Positions 25,404-33,829 of a stretch of DNA of 64,000 bases are shown piece after piece (position 1 is the first letter of the stretch; each line of letters begins with the position of its first letter). This DNA is from CAZVNZ01 sp964628515 (GTDB lineage: Bacteria > Bacillota > Clostridia > Christensenellales > Christensenellaceae), in NCBI GenBank assembly GCA_964628515.1, contig CAZVNZ010000002.1:62001-126000 (forward strand), read 5' to 3'. Made by a program: the position numbers and the translations under genes. Below the pieces are notes generated by a model, which was not told where the DNA came from, did no database searches, and saw only the letters and a list, made by a program, of their open reading frames with translations.

Positions 25404-26015
25404 ATGGAAAACGCACACAAAAAACTGACAAAATCTCAATTTATTACACGTATTGCAATACTGTCCGCAATAGCCTTTGTGCTAATGTATATAGAATTGC
25501 CAATACCAATAGTACCACCGTGGCTGAAACTCGATTTTAGCGATATTCCGGCCCTGCTTGGCTCCTTTGCTTTAGGGCCTGTGGCTGGGGTGGTTATTCA
25601 AGGCATTAAATGTATTTTATTTTTTATTTTTAAAAACTCTCAAACTATGGGAGTGGGCGAGCTTGCAAACTTTTTAATCGGTGTTGCCATTGTGGTGCCG
25701 GCAGGACTTATATACTTAAAACGCAGAAACTTCAAATTTGCCGTAATTTCTGTTATAACAGGAGTAATTTGCGGTGCGGTAGCGGCAGGACTGTTAAATT
25801 ACTATTTACTTATACCTTTTTACGCAAATACAGGGCTTATGCCAATGGAGGCAATTTTGGCTTTATGCTCCGCATTAAATCCGTCCGCAAATTCTTTGCT
25901 TGGTTACGTTTTAATTTTTGCAATGCCCTTTACCGCTTTAAAACTGGCAATAGATGCGGTTATTGTTTTTTTGCTGTACAAAAAAACAAATTTAAACAGA
26001 TGGTTGCATAAATAA
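25404..26015 (+). CDS. ribU: ECF transporter S component for riboflavin, RibU
   Basis: Substrate-binding membrane subunit of an energy-coupling factor transporter, 203 residues with about six hydrophobic segments. The first segment has the S-component trait of small residues (ITRIAILSAIAFVLMYIE), and LKLDFSDIPALLGSFALGP is a RibU block. The FMN riboswitch upstream fits riboflavin as the substrate. ATG 25404 is preferred over GTG 25362 because ACGGAG lies 8 bases before it. The ATPase and T subunits must be elsewhere. Confidence 0.93.
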   Translation: MENAHKKLTKSQFITRIAILSAIAFVLMYIELPIPIVPPWLKLDFSDIPALLGSFALGPVAGVVIQGIKCILFFIFKNSQTMGVGELANFLIGVAIVVPAGLIYLKRRNFKFAVISVITGVICGAVAAGLLNYYLLIPFYANTGLMPMEAILALCSALNPSANSLLGYVLIFAMPFTALKLAIDAVIVFLLYKKTNLNRWLHK

Positions 26016-26032
26016 TAAATTTGGTTTATTAT
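26004..26032 (+). promoter_or_regulatory. Possible promoter giving a near-leaderless tsaE transcript
   Basis: TTGCAT (26004-26009), 17 bases and TATTAT (26027-26032). Transcription would start at about 26039-26041, and the tsaE ATG is at 26041, which has no Shine-Dalgarno sequence. The -35 lies inside the last codons of ribU. Consensus-based inference only. Confidence 0.4.
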
Positions 26033-26040
26033 ATTTATGT

Positions 26041-26472
26041 ATGATTATAGGCGAAAAATTTGTTTCGGCAAATGAGGAAGAAACGTTTAAATATGCGAAA
26101 AATCTTGCTAAACAGTTAAAAAAAGGAGATTTTATTGCATTATACGGAGACCTTGGCGCAGGCAAAACTGCTTTTACAAAAGGTATTGCCAAGGGTATTA
26201 ATATAGATGAGGAAATACTTAGTCCTACGTATACTTTTTTACGGATATACGAGGGTTTGTTGAGGTTGTACCATTTTGACGTTTACAGAATAACAGATAT
26301 AGACGAGCTTGAGCATATAGATTTTGCGGAATATGCAACAGGTGACGGGCTTTGCATTTGCGAATGGGCAAACCTTATAACAGAAGCATTGCCAAAAAAC
26401 AGATACGATATAAACATAGCCTATTTAGACAATAAAAAAAGGGAAATTACGGTTAAAAAAATAGGAGAATAA
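26041..26472 (+). CDS. tsaE: tRNA t6A biosynthesis ATPase TsaE
   Basis: P-loop ATPase that drives turnover of the TsaB-TsaD complex in making N6-threonylcarbamoyladenosine at A37 of ANN-decoding tRNAs; 143 residues. Walker A is GDLGAGKTAF near residue 40; SPTYTFLRIY and HFDVYRI are family blocks. No ribosome binding site is visible before ATG 26041. The stop overlaps the tsaB start (TAATG). Confidence 0.94.
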   Translation: MIIGEKFVSANEEETFKYAKNLAKQLKKGDFIALYGDLGAGKTAFTKGIAKGINIDEEILSPTYTFLRIYEGLLRLYHFDVYRITDIDELEHIDFAEYATGDGLCICEWANLITEALPKNRYDINIAYLDNKKREITVKKIGE

Positions 26473-27125
26473 TGTATATTTTAGGTTTAGATACCACGGG
26501 AGACACCTTAAGCGTAGCTTTGGGGCAGGACAATACAATTATTGGTGCTACCCATATAAATACAGGAAAAAAGCACTCGGAAAACTTGCTTTTAGCAATA
26601 GACGGATTACTCGCATTATGTAAAACAGCGGTAGAGGATATAGACGTTTTTGCCTGCGGAGTGGGGCCCGGGTCTTACACCGGTATACGCATAGGAGTTG
26701 CCACCGCAAGCGCACTTGCTCTTGGGGGTAATAAAAAAACGGCGGCAATAAATATTCTAGATGCTATGATAAAAGATATTTCGGACACCAAAACGGTGTG
26801 CGCCCTGCTAAACGCACGTAACGGAGATGTTTACGTAAAAGCGGTTAGGGGGAGTATCACCATAATTGACACTAACGTATTGCAAATAACGGACGTTCTT
26901 AAGAAGTTAGAAGGGGAAGTTATTTTTACGGGTGAAGGTTGCGAGGTTTACAAAGACATTATTTTAACAAACTACAAAGAGAGTATTATTTATAAAAAGC
27001 CTTATGTAAACGCCACAGATATAGTAAGGCTTGCATTTAAAAGTGAATATTTAAGCTACGACCGCCTTGTACCCTTATATCTAAGGCAAACACAAGCGCA
27101 AAGAATGAAAGGAAAAAGCAGTTGA
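26472..27125 (+). CDS. tsaB: tRNA t6A biosynthesis protein TsaB
   Basis: Inactive ASKHA-fold partner of TsaD, 217 residues. It begins ILGLDTTGDTLSVAL and has the family signature GVGPGSYTGIRIGVATA near residue 65. It lies in the usual tsaE-tsaB-rimI order with overlaps on both sides. tsaD is not in this window. Confidence 0.95.
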   Translation: MYILGLDTTGDTLSVALGQDNTIIGATHINTGKKHSENLLLAIDGLLALCKTAVEDIDVFACGVGPGSYTGIRIGVATASALALGGNKKTAAINILDAMIKDISDTKTVCALLNARNGDVYVKAVRGSITIIDTNVLQITDVLKKLEGEVIFTGEGCEVYKDIILTNYKESIIYKKPYVNATDIVRLAFKSEYLSYDRLVPLYLRQTQAQRMKGKSS

Positions 27126-27580
27126 GCGACATCAGTTTTAGATATGCGCAAAATGAAGATTTAGAAAAAATACATTTTTGCGAAATAACCTGTTTTGAAA
27201 ACCCGTGGAGTTGTGCTATGCTCTACGACGATATTGTGGATAATTCCAATACAATATACATTGTGGTGGTGCAAAACGGGGAGATTATAGGTTATGGTGG
27301 CATGTGGATTATTTTTGATGAAGCCCATATTACCAACGTGTGCATACTTCCCGAATTTAGAGGGAACGGACACGCTTACAAGCTAATGAGGGAGCTAATG
27401 AAGTTAGCAAGACAAAATGGTGCGGACAGTATGTCTTTAGAGGTGCGTGTCTCCAACAAAAACGCAATTAAACTGTATAAAAAATGCGGTTTTTCCATAC
27501 ATGGTATAAGAAAAAGATATTACTCCAACAACGGAGAGGATGCCTACGTAATGTGGACGGAAAGGCCATTAGAGGATTAG
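27122..27580 (+). CDS. rimI: Ribosomal protein alanine N-acetyltransferase RimI (GNAT)
   Basis: GNAT acetyltransferase, 152 residues, expected to acetylate the N-terminal alanine of ribosomal protein S18. The acetyl-CoA loop is EFRGNGHAYKLM near residue 80 (Q/R-x-x-G-x-G/A pattern), followed by EVRVSNKNAIKLYKKCGF, typical of RimI. TTG start overlaps the tsaB stop by 4 bases (TTGA). Its place after tsaB is a common arrangement. Confidence 0.9.
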   Translation: MSDISFRYAQNEDLEKIHFCEITCFENPWSCAMLYDDIVDNSNTIYIVVVQNGEIIGYGGMWIIFDEAHITNVCILPEFRGNGHAYKLMRELMKLARQNGADSMSLEVRVSNKNAIKLYKKCGFSIHGIRKRYYSNNGEDAYVMWTERPLED

Positions 27581-27581
27581 A

Positions 27582-28358
27582 GTGTATATAGATATTAACG
27601 GAATTAAACTTCATTATATAATAGAGGGCGAAGGGGAAAACCTTTTGTTTTTACATGGTTGGGGGGCAAGTATAGAAAGTTTTGCACCCGTAATTTCCGC
27701 CCTTAAAACAAAACGCAGGGTAATTGCCGTAGATTTTGCCGGTTTTGGCAAAAGCGCAGATCCTCCCGATACATACACAATTTACGATTACGAGCAACTG
27801 ATTTGCGATTTTCTAAAAGCAATAAATGTGGAAAGTACAGACATTATCTGCCATTCTTTTGGGGGTAGAGTCAGCATTTTACTGGGGGCAAGACATAGAG
27901 AGTTATGCAAAAAAATTGTATTTGTAGATGGGGCAGGCATAAGAAAAAAACGCACTTTAAAATACTACTTCAAAGTATACAGTTTTAAACTGCTAAAAAA
28001 AATGGCAAACAACAAACTGCTAAAAAAAATGGCAGGTGCGTTTGTGGATGTGGATAACAAAATAAAAAGCGCAGGCTCAAGCGACTACAAAGACCTAAGC
28101 GACAGTATGAAAAAGGTTTTTGTAAGGGTGGTAAACGAGGATTTAACAAAGTATTTGGGGGATATTAAAAGCCCCTCCCTACTAATTTGGGGCAGACAAG
28201 ATACAGACACCCCCGTATATTTTGGGCAAATTATGGAAAAGAAAATTAAAGACGCAGGCTTAGTAGTGCTTGAAAATGCAGGGCATTACAGCTATTTAGA
28301 CCAATACACACAATTTATGGCAATAGTAAATAATTTTTTAGGAGTAGATAAATTATGA
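27582..28358 (+). CDS. Alpha/beta hydrolase
   Basis: A 258-residue alpha/beta-hydrolase fold protein. The oxyanion block is FLHGWGAS near residue 24; the nucleophile is the Ser of ICHSFGGR near 93 (Cys in place of the first Gly of GxSxG); the acid is Asp in WGRQDTDTPV near 207 and the base His in NAGHYSYLD near 233. The substrate is unknown. GTG start one base after the rimI stop; the stop overlaps the next gene by 4 bases. It contains an in-frame 9-residue internal duplication (KLLKKMA repeated). Confidence 0.85.
   Translation: MYIDINGIKLHYIIEGEGENLLFLHGWGASIESFAPVISALKTKRRVIAVDFAGFGKSADPPDTYTIYDYEQLICDFLKAINVESTDIICHSFGGRVSILLGARHRELCKKIVFVDGAGIRKKRTLKYYFKVYSFKLLKKMANNKLLKKMAGAFVDVDNKIKSAGSSDYKDLSDSMKKVFVRVVNEDLTKYLGDIKSPSLLIWGRQDTDTPVYFGQIMEKKIKDAGLVVLENAGHYSYLDQYTQFMAIVNNFLGVDKL
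27987..28034 (+). repeat. In-frame duplication of 21 bases, period 27
   Basis: AAACTGCTAAAAAAAATGGC plus A occurs at 27987-28007 and exactly again at 28014-28034. It encodes KLLKKMA twice, 9 residues apart, within the hydrolase cap region. Confidence 0.9.
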
Positions 28359-28915
28359 TGCTTTCGGACTATCTTGCACTGTCTACCTGTGCAATAAGTA
28401 TACTAATAGTACCATTTTTAGTTATAGCACAAATGAGGTTTACCCACATTATGCAAACTCAAAATTACAGTAACAAAGACTACTTTTTATACATTAAAAA
28501 GAGTTTTAAGCTAGTATACATTCCACCCATTTTGATTTTTGTAATATGTATACTTAACAATGTGGCAATTAAGCTGTATTTGCAGTATAATACCTTTTAC
28601 GAAATGGGGGTTATTATAGGCTTTTTACTCTTAGTTGCGGTGGTATGTGCAATAATTGCAGTGGTGTTTTACATCTACATAAAAACCATTAAAATAGAAA
28701 GCGAAAAAAAACCTTTGGAAATTACGAGTAAATTTATTGGAGTATTCGTGTTTAGTTGTGGTATAATAGCAGTATTGGCTGTAATAGAAAATGTATTTGT
28801 AAGTTTGGACTACATTACATACATATTACCCCTACTTGCCCCCTTGCTTGTACCTCTAACCAATTTACTTACAGGTAAGCATATGGGCAACCGAGCAAAA
28901 TTGGAGGAAAGATGA
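28355..28915 (+). CDS. Membrane protein, stand-alone paralogue of the anchor of the next gene
   Basis: 186 residues with about four membrane segments. It has no domain I can name, but aligns along its length with residues 1-185 of the MurF-like protein that follows: RFTHIMQTQNYSNKDYF against RHYIHILQLEGYKNKNYF, then KKSFKLVYIPPI against KKNFKQGYLKPI, KKPLEITSKFI against KKPLVYTNRVI, and APLLVPLTNLL against APILTPFANLI. It ends where the other continues into the ligase. Starts and stops overlap on both sides (ATGA), so it is tightly coupled to the anchored MurF. I infer a tandem duplication and possibly a heteromeric membrane unit; the function is unknown. Confidence 0.8.
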   Translation: MMLSDYLALSTCAISILIVPFLVIAQMRFTHIMQTQNYSNKDYFLYIKKSFKLVYIPPILIFVICILNNVAIKLYLQYNTFYEMGVIIGFLLLVAVVCAIIAVVFYIYIKTIKIESEKKPLEITSKFIGVFVFSCGIIAVLAVIENVFVSLDYITYILPLLAPLLVPLTNLLTGKHMGNRAKLEER

Positions 28916-30549
28916 TAATACTTCAAAATATGAGCACTTTGTCTTTTATGATGATGATAGCAGGCATAGCGTATGCGGTGCTGACATTTATTGTACAAAG
29001 GCACTATATACATATACTTCAGCTTGAGGGCTACAAAAACAAAAATTATTTTAAATGGTTAAAAAAGAATTTTAAACAGGGGTACTTAAAACCCATAATT
29101 GTAGTTTATTTTTGCATTGCATACTTGATTTTAATTGTCGCCACAATGTTTTTGGGGGATGATTTAGCAATGTTATTTATGATATTGGCGGTTATATGCT
29201 TTTTCGGAGGGCTTGGGGTAATGGTAATATATGCCTTTACAACAAGATACAAAGATGCAAAAAAGCCCCTTGTTTATACTAACAGAGTAATAAGGCTGCT
29301 TGTGTGTATGGGCATAATTATTGCCGTTTACATACTGCTTATGGCAGACAGCGCACTAAACAACCTTGTAATGTGGGTAATTGTGGTAACGGCGCCAATT
29401 TTAACACCCTTTGCCAATTTAATTATGTCACCCATAGAAAAGGGCATACAAAACAAATTTTTAAACCAAGCAAAAGCAATACTAAACAAACGCACCGATT
29501 TAACTAAAATAGGGGTAACAGGCAGTTACGGCAAAACAAGTGTAAAGTTTATTTTAGGCACAATACTTAAAGAAAAATACAGTACACTCGTGCCACCCCA
29601 AAGCTACAATACGCCAATGGGTATAACAAGGGTAGTAAGGGAGCAACTAAAGGAAGAGCACCAAATTTTTATTGCGGAAATGGGTGCAAAAAATGTGGGC
29701 GACATTAAAGAGCTTGTAGAGCTTGTTGCGCCACAAATGGGTATACTTACTTCCGTTGGCATGCAACATTTAGAAACCTTCAAAACTTTAGAAAACATCA
29801 AAAATACAAAATACGAGCTAATAGACGGGCTTCCCAAAGATACAGGCGTTGCCTTTTTTAATGGAGATGATGCAAATTGCTTCGAGCTTTATAAAAGCAC
29901 AACGGGCATTAAAAAGGTGCTTTTTGGCATAGAAAATAAAACGGCGGAAGTGCTTGCTTACGATATTACCGCAGGGCATAACGGCAGTATCTTTAAGGTA
30001 AACACAAAAATAGGTACGCTGGAGCTTGAAACTAAAATGTTAGGCAAGCATAATATTATAAACATTTGCGGTGGTATAGCAATAGCAATAGAACTTGGCT
30101 TAAGTGCAAAGGAAATTACAAAGGGTGTAAAAAACATAGAAAGTGTGGAGCACAGATTGCAAATTATTCCCACCACCAACGGCATTACGGTAATAGACGA
30201 TGCTTTTAACGCAAACCCACACAGCGTGCTTGCCGCTTTAGAGGTAATAAGCACTTTTGAAAACAATAAATTCGTGGTAACTCCCGGTTTGGTGGAGCTT
30301 GGAGACAAAGAGGCGGAGGAAAACTACAAATTCGGACAGGCGCTTGCAAAAACCGCAACCTATGTGTTTTTAATTGGAGAAAAGCACACAAAGCCCATTT
30401 ACGACGGGCTTGCGGACAGCGGCTTTAATATAGATAACATATACGTTTCCAACTCCTTAAAAGATGCAACACAGGTTATGGGGCATCTTACAAAAGCAGG
30501 GGATGTAATATTGTTTGAAAACGATTTACCCGATAACTATAACGAATAA
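28912..30549 (+). CDS. murF: Membrane-anchored MurF-type Mur ligase
   Basis: Expected to add D-Ala-D-Ala to the UDP-MurNAc-tripeptide. 545 residues. Residues 1-185 are four or five membrane segments in place of the usual soluble N-terminal substrate domain of MurF. The ligase core follows: P-loop GVTGSYGKTSVK (201-212), NTPMGITRVV, EMGAKNVGDIKEL, the HLETF block and, in the C-terminal domain, VIDDAFNANPHSVLAAL, all MurF-like. GGAGG precedes the ATG. ddl, which makes its D-Ala-D-Ala substrate, is 13 bases downstream, and murF is missing from the division cluster, so it is probably the cell's MurF. Anchoring could place it near MraY. Confidence 0.82.
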   Translation: MIILQNMSTLSFMMMIAGIAYAVLTFIVQRHYIHILQLEGYKNKNYFKWLKKNFKQGYLKPIIVVYFCIAYLILIVATMFLGDDLAMLFMILAVICFFGGLGVMVIYAFTTRYKDAKKPLVYTNRVIRLLVCMGIIIAVYILLMADSALNNLVMWVIVVTAPILTPFANLIMSPIEKGIQNKFLNQAKAILNKRTDLTKIGVTGSYGKTSVKFILGTILKEKYSTLVPPQSYNTPMGITRVVREQLKEEHQIFIAEMGAKNVGDIKELVELVAPQMGILTSVGMQHLETFKTLENIKNTKYELIDGLPKDTGVAFFNGDDANCFELYKSTTGIKKVLFGIENKTAEVLAYDITAGHNGSIFKVNTKIGTLELETKMLGKHNIINICGGIAIAIELGLSAKEITKGVKNIESVEHRLQIIPTTNGITVIDDAFNANPHSVLAALEVISTFENNKFVVTPGLVELGDKEAEENYKFGQALAKTATYVFLIGEKHTKPIYDGLADSGFNIDNIYVSNSLKDATQVMGHLTKAGDVILFENDLPDNYNE

Positions 30550-30562
30550 CAGAGGTGCGTAA

Positions 30563-31720
30563 ATGAAGAATGTAGCAGTATTTTTTGGCGGAAGAAGTGT
30601 AGAGCACGATGTTTCCGTAATAACAGGAAATCAGGTTATAGAAAATGCAGACAAAAGTAAGTACAATGTGTTTCCCGTATACATTTCCGGCAAGGGAGAC
30701 TGGTATTGCGGAGATGTGTTGACGGACACAAACTACTACAAAAATTTTGACGAAAACGATAAGCGCCTAACCAAAGTCTTTTTAGAGGCAAATGTTGGCG
30801 GAGAACTTAAATACTACACAAAATTTGGTGTAAAAACCTACAAAAATATAGATGTGGCAATTCTTGCAATGCATGGTATGCACGGCGAGGACGGCACTTT
30901 GCAAGGCTTGTTTGAGATTTGTGATATTCCTTATACAAGCGCTACTGTGGCAGGCAGCGGTGTGGGTATGGATAAAATTATAATGAAATGCGCTTTTGCC
31001 GGGGCAGGACTGCCCGTAATAGATTATCTGTATTTTAACAGATACGAGCAGGAAAGCTATATAGAAAAGCTACTGGTAAAAACAGAGATTAACTTGGGTT
31101 TTCCCGTTTTTGTCAAGCCCTCAAGTTTAGGCTCTTCCATCGGTATTTCAAAAGCAAATAACGCAGACGAGCTGAAAGACGCTTTAGACCTCGCCTTTTC
31201 TTACGACAGACGAGTGCTTATTGAAAAAGCGATTACAGAAATAACGGAGATAAACGTGGCGGTTTTAGGTTATGGGGAGGATATTACCGTAAGTATGCTT
31301 GAAAAACCTATAACCTCCAAAGAGTTTTTAAACTTTGACGAAAAATATCTGCGCAAATCCTCAAGCAAGGGTATGGCGTCCCTTTCAAGACAAATACCGG
31401 CGCAAATAGAGGAAACCAAAAAGGCGCAAATAACAGAAATGAGCAAGACAATCTTTCGCACCTTAGACTTAAAAGGGGTGGTGCGTATAGACTATATAAT
31501 AGACGAAAAGCAAGACAAAGTATATGTAAACGAGGTAAACACAATACCCGGGTCCTTTGCCTTTTACCTATACGAACCTATGGGAATAACCTTTAGCGAG
31601 GTTATAGATAAATGTATTTTAGGGGCAGAGAAGCAAATGGCGGAAAAACAAAAAAACAGCTATGCTTTTGATTCTTCTATACTTGAAAAGGTTGTGCTTG
31701 GCGGCGCAAAAGGTAAATAA
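30563..31720 (+). CDS. ddl: D-alanine--D-alanine ligase
   Basis: ATP-grasp enzyme that joins two D-alanines, 385 residues. Blocks are FFGGRSVEHDVSVITG at the N terminus, AMHGMHGEDGTLQGL near 110, VKPSSLGSSIG near 190 and NEVNTIPGS near 320. The length is slightly above the E. coli type, as in VanA/DdlA-like forms. It lies 13 bases after the MurF-like gene. Confidence 0.95.
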   Translation: MKNVAVFFGGRSVEHDVSVITGNQVIENADKSKYNVFPVYISGKGDWYCGDVLTDTNYYKNFDENDKRLTKVFLEANVGGELKYYTKFGVKTYKNIDVAILAMHGMHGEDGTLQGLFEICDIPYTSATVAGSGVGMDKIIMKCAFAGAGLPVIDYLYFNRYEQESYIEKLLVKTEINLGFPVFVKPSSLGSSIGISKANNADELKDALDLAFSYDRRVLIEKAITEITEINVAVLGYGEDITVSMLEKPITSKEFLNFDEKYLRKSSSKGMASLSRQIPAQIEETKKAQITEMSKTIFRTLDLKGVVRIDYIIDEKQDKVYVNEVNTIPGSFAFYLYEPMGITFSEVIDKCILGAEKQMAEKQKNSYAFDSSILEKVVLGGAKGK

Positions 31721-31745
31721 ATTATTTATATAAAGGAGAAACCAC

Positions 31746-32942
31746 ATGATAAAAATGAATGTACCTTTGGTTGAAATGGACGGAGACGAAATGACTCGCA
31801 TTATTTGGGATATGATAAAGCAAGAGCTTCTAAACCCATTTATAGAGCTAAACACAGAGTATTACGATTTAGGCTTAAAATACAGAGACGAAACTAACGA
31901 CCAAGTAACCATAGATTGTGCAAATGCCATAAAAAAATACGGTGTTGGCGTAAAGTGCGCTACAATTACACCAAATGCACAACGTGTGGAGGAGTACAGC
32001 TTAAAGGATATGTACAAAAGCCCAAACGGCACTATTAGGGCAATGCTTGACGGCACGGTTTTTCGTGCGCCGATTTTGGTAAAGGGCATTTCTCCATCCG
32101 TTAAAACTTGGGAAAAACCCATAACAATAGCTCGTCATGCTTACGGTGATGTTTACAGAGATACCGAGTATAAGGTGGAAGGTGGCTCTAAAGCAGAGCT
32201 TGTTATAACAAAGGACGGCAAGGAAACACGGCTAAATGTGTTTGACTACGAAGGTGACGGCATTGCGCTTGCAATGTTTAACACGGATAAATCCATAAAA
32301 AGTTTTGCAAGAAGCTGTTTTAACTATGCTTTAGATACAAATCAGGATTTGTGGTTTGCCACTAAAGACACAATTTCAAAAAAATACGACCACAGATTTA
32401 AAGATATTTTCCAAGAAATTTATGATGCGGAGTATAGCAAGAAATTTGAGAGCGCAAAAATAGAGTATTTTTATACCCTTATTGATGATGCGGTAGCAAG
32501 GGTTATCCGCTCTAAGGGTGGCTACATATGGGCATGCAAAAATTACGACGGCGATGTTATGAGCGATATGGTAGCAACCGCCTTTGGCTCGCTTGCAATG
32601 ATGACCTCTGTGCTTGTGTCTCCCGACGGCAACTTTGAATACGAAGCGGCGCACGGCACTGTAACAAGGCACTATTACAAGCACTTAGAGGGGGAAGAAA
32701 CCTCCACAAATTCTATGGCAACAATATTTGCATGGACGGGTGCGTTAAATAAAAGGGGAGAGTTAGACGGCAACAAAGAATTAAGCGAGTTTGCAATAAA
32801 AATGGAGCAAGCGTCAATTAAAACAATAGAAAACGGTATTATGACAAAAGACTTAGCGCTACTTTGGGAAGGCGGAGACAAAAAGGTTGTAAATACCCAC
32901 GATTTTATAAAAGAAGTAAGAAAAACCTACGAGGGTATGTAA
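31746..32942 (+). CDS. icd: Isocitrate dehydrogenase, NADP-dependent, eukaryote-like subfamily
   Basis: Oxidatively decarboxylates isocitrate to 2-oxoglutarate; 398 residues. The start VEMDGDEMTRIIWDMIK, the substrate block SPNGTIRAMLDGTVFR and EAAHGTVTRHYYKHLEGEETSTNSMATIFAW match the homodimeric subfamily found in eukaryotic cytosol/mitochondria and some bacteria, not the E. coli type. AAAGGAG lies upstream. It is downstream of ddl by 25 bases and probably co-transcribed, with no clear functional link to the wall genes. Confidence 0.95.
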   Translation: MIKMNVPLVEMDGDEMTRIIWDMIKQELLNPFIELNTEYYDLGLKYRDETNDQVTIDCANAIKKYGVGVKCATITPNAQRVEEYSLKDMYKSPNGTIRAMLDGTVFRAPILVKGISPSVKTWEKPITIARHAYGDVYRDTEYKVEGGSKAELVITKDGKETRLNVFDYEGDGIALAMFNTDKSIKSFARSCFNYALDTNQDLWFATKDTISKKYDHRFKDIFQEIYDAEYSKKFESAKIEYFYTLIDDAVARVIRSKGGYIWACKNYDGDVMSDMVATAFGSLAMMTSVLVSPDGNFEYEAAHGTVTRHYYKHLEGEETSTNSMATIFAWTGALNKRGELDGNKELSEFAIKMEQASIKTIENGIMTKDLALLWEGGDKKVVNTHDFIKEVRKTYEGM

Positions 32943-32955
32943 AAGGAGATATTTA

Positions 32956-33456
32956 ATGGGCTTATACGATCAATGGACGCAAATGTGCAAAATGCCTCAA
33001 ACACCGGAGCAACAACAGGCATTTTGGGACGAGTATTTTGCAATGGAGACTGATGCGTACATAAAAATACTTGAAAATCACAAAAAAAAGTACAGCGGAG
33101 AGCTAACAACTCTTGCAAAAGAGCTTGAGTTAGAGCCTGTAATTTTTTGCGGATTTATAGACGGCATAAACACAAGTTTAACCACCGCCTACGAGGTAGA
33201 AAAGTTAGAGGAAACCTCTCAAATAGATTTAAACATAGACTTTGAGAAACTCTTCTTTAATATGCTGGATGCCAAGGCAAAATGGCTGTACACCTTAGAG
33301 GAATGGGAGGAGGTACTGCCCAAGGAAAAACGCACGGAAATCACACAAAAATGGCGCGCATCCAAGCAAGCAGTAACGGAAAAAACGGTAGGAAGAAACG
33401 ACCCCTGCCCTTGTGGGAGTGGGAAGAAATATAAAAAATGTTGCTTTGTAAAGTAA
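32956..33456 (+). CDS. SEC-C motif protein
   Basis: 166 residues. A helical, acidic N-terminal part without a known domain is followed by a C-terminal SEC-C zinc motif GRNDPCPCGSGKKYKKCC, the same motif that ends SecA. Such proteins are often small zinc-binding accessory proteins; no role can be assigned. It starts 13 bases after icd with AAGGAG, and is the last gene of the tsaE-to-SEC-C run, followed by a terminator. Confidence 0.85.
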   Translation: MGLYDQWTQMCKMPQTPEQQQAFWDEYFAMETDAYIKILENHKKKYSGELTTLAKELELEPVIFCGFIDGINTSLTTAYEVEKLEETSQIDLNIDFEKLFFNMLDAKAKWLYTLEEWEEVLPKEKRTEITQKWRASKQAVTEKTVGRNDPCPCGSGKKYKKCCFVK

Positions 33457-33542
33457 TATACATTAAGGAAATTTTTTACAGGTAAAACAGGTAAAAAATG
33501 CTGTTTTGATAAATTGCACTAAAATACCCAACAATAAAACAC

Positions 33543-33577
33543 AAAATACCGGCAGATAGCCTTTGTCGGTATTTTTT
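33543..33577 (+). terminator. Rho-independent terminator after the SEC-C gene
   Basis: ATACCGGCA (33546-33554) pairs with TGTCGGTAT (33564-33572) with one wobble, extended by AAA/TTT, then a T run. It ends the long transcript that begins at ribU or tsaE. Confidence 0.75.
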
Positions 33578-33732
33578 ATTTGTTATTTGCAAAAGTATTG
33601 CATAAGCGCAATGTTACAAACTAAAGCAAACTAACATTTGTAAAGTCATAATATTTAAAAAAACCACAAATATAACTTTATCACCATAAAAAAATGGCAA
33701 ATGTGTCTAAAAAAAATAAAATATTAATAATT

Positions 33733-33760
33733 TTGACACAATAATTAAAAAACTTGTAAT
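33733..33760 (+). promoter_or_regulatory. Sigma-A promoter of the glycogen operon
   Basis: TTGACA (33733-33738), a 16-base spacer and TGTAAT (33755-33760), 69 bases upstream of malQ. No clear operator palindrome is visible in the leader, and I could name nothing in the AT-rich bases 33578-33732. Confidence 0.7.
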
Positions 33761-33829
33761 TTAGTGTATACAAAGCAAGGCAAACACTATATAATTAACA
33801 TAGAAATAATTAAATTCAGAGGTGTTGAT

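Noticed and set aside
33460..33540. TTTTTTAC/GTAAAAAA inverted repeat as the SEC-C terminator
   Set aside because: The stem is AT-only with no T run after it; the GC-containing hairpin at 33543-33577 is the better candidate.
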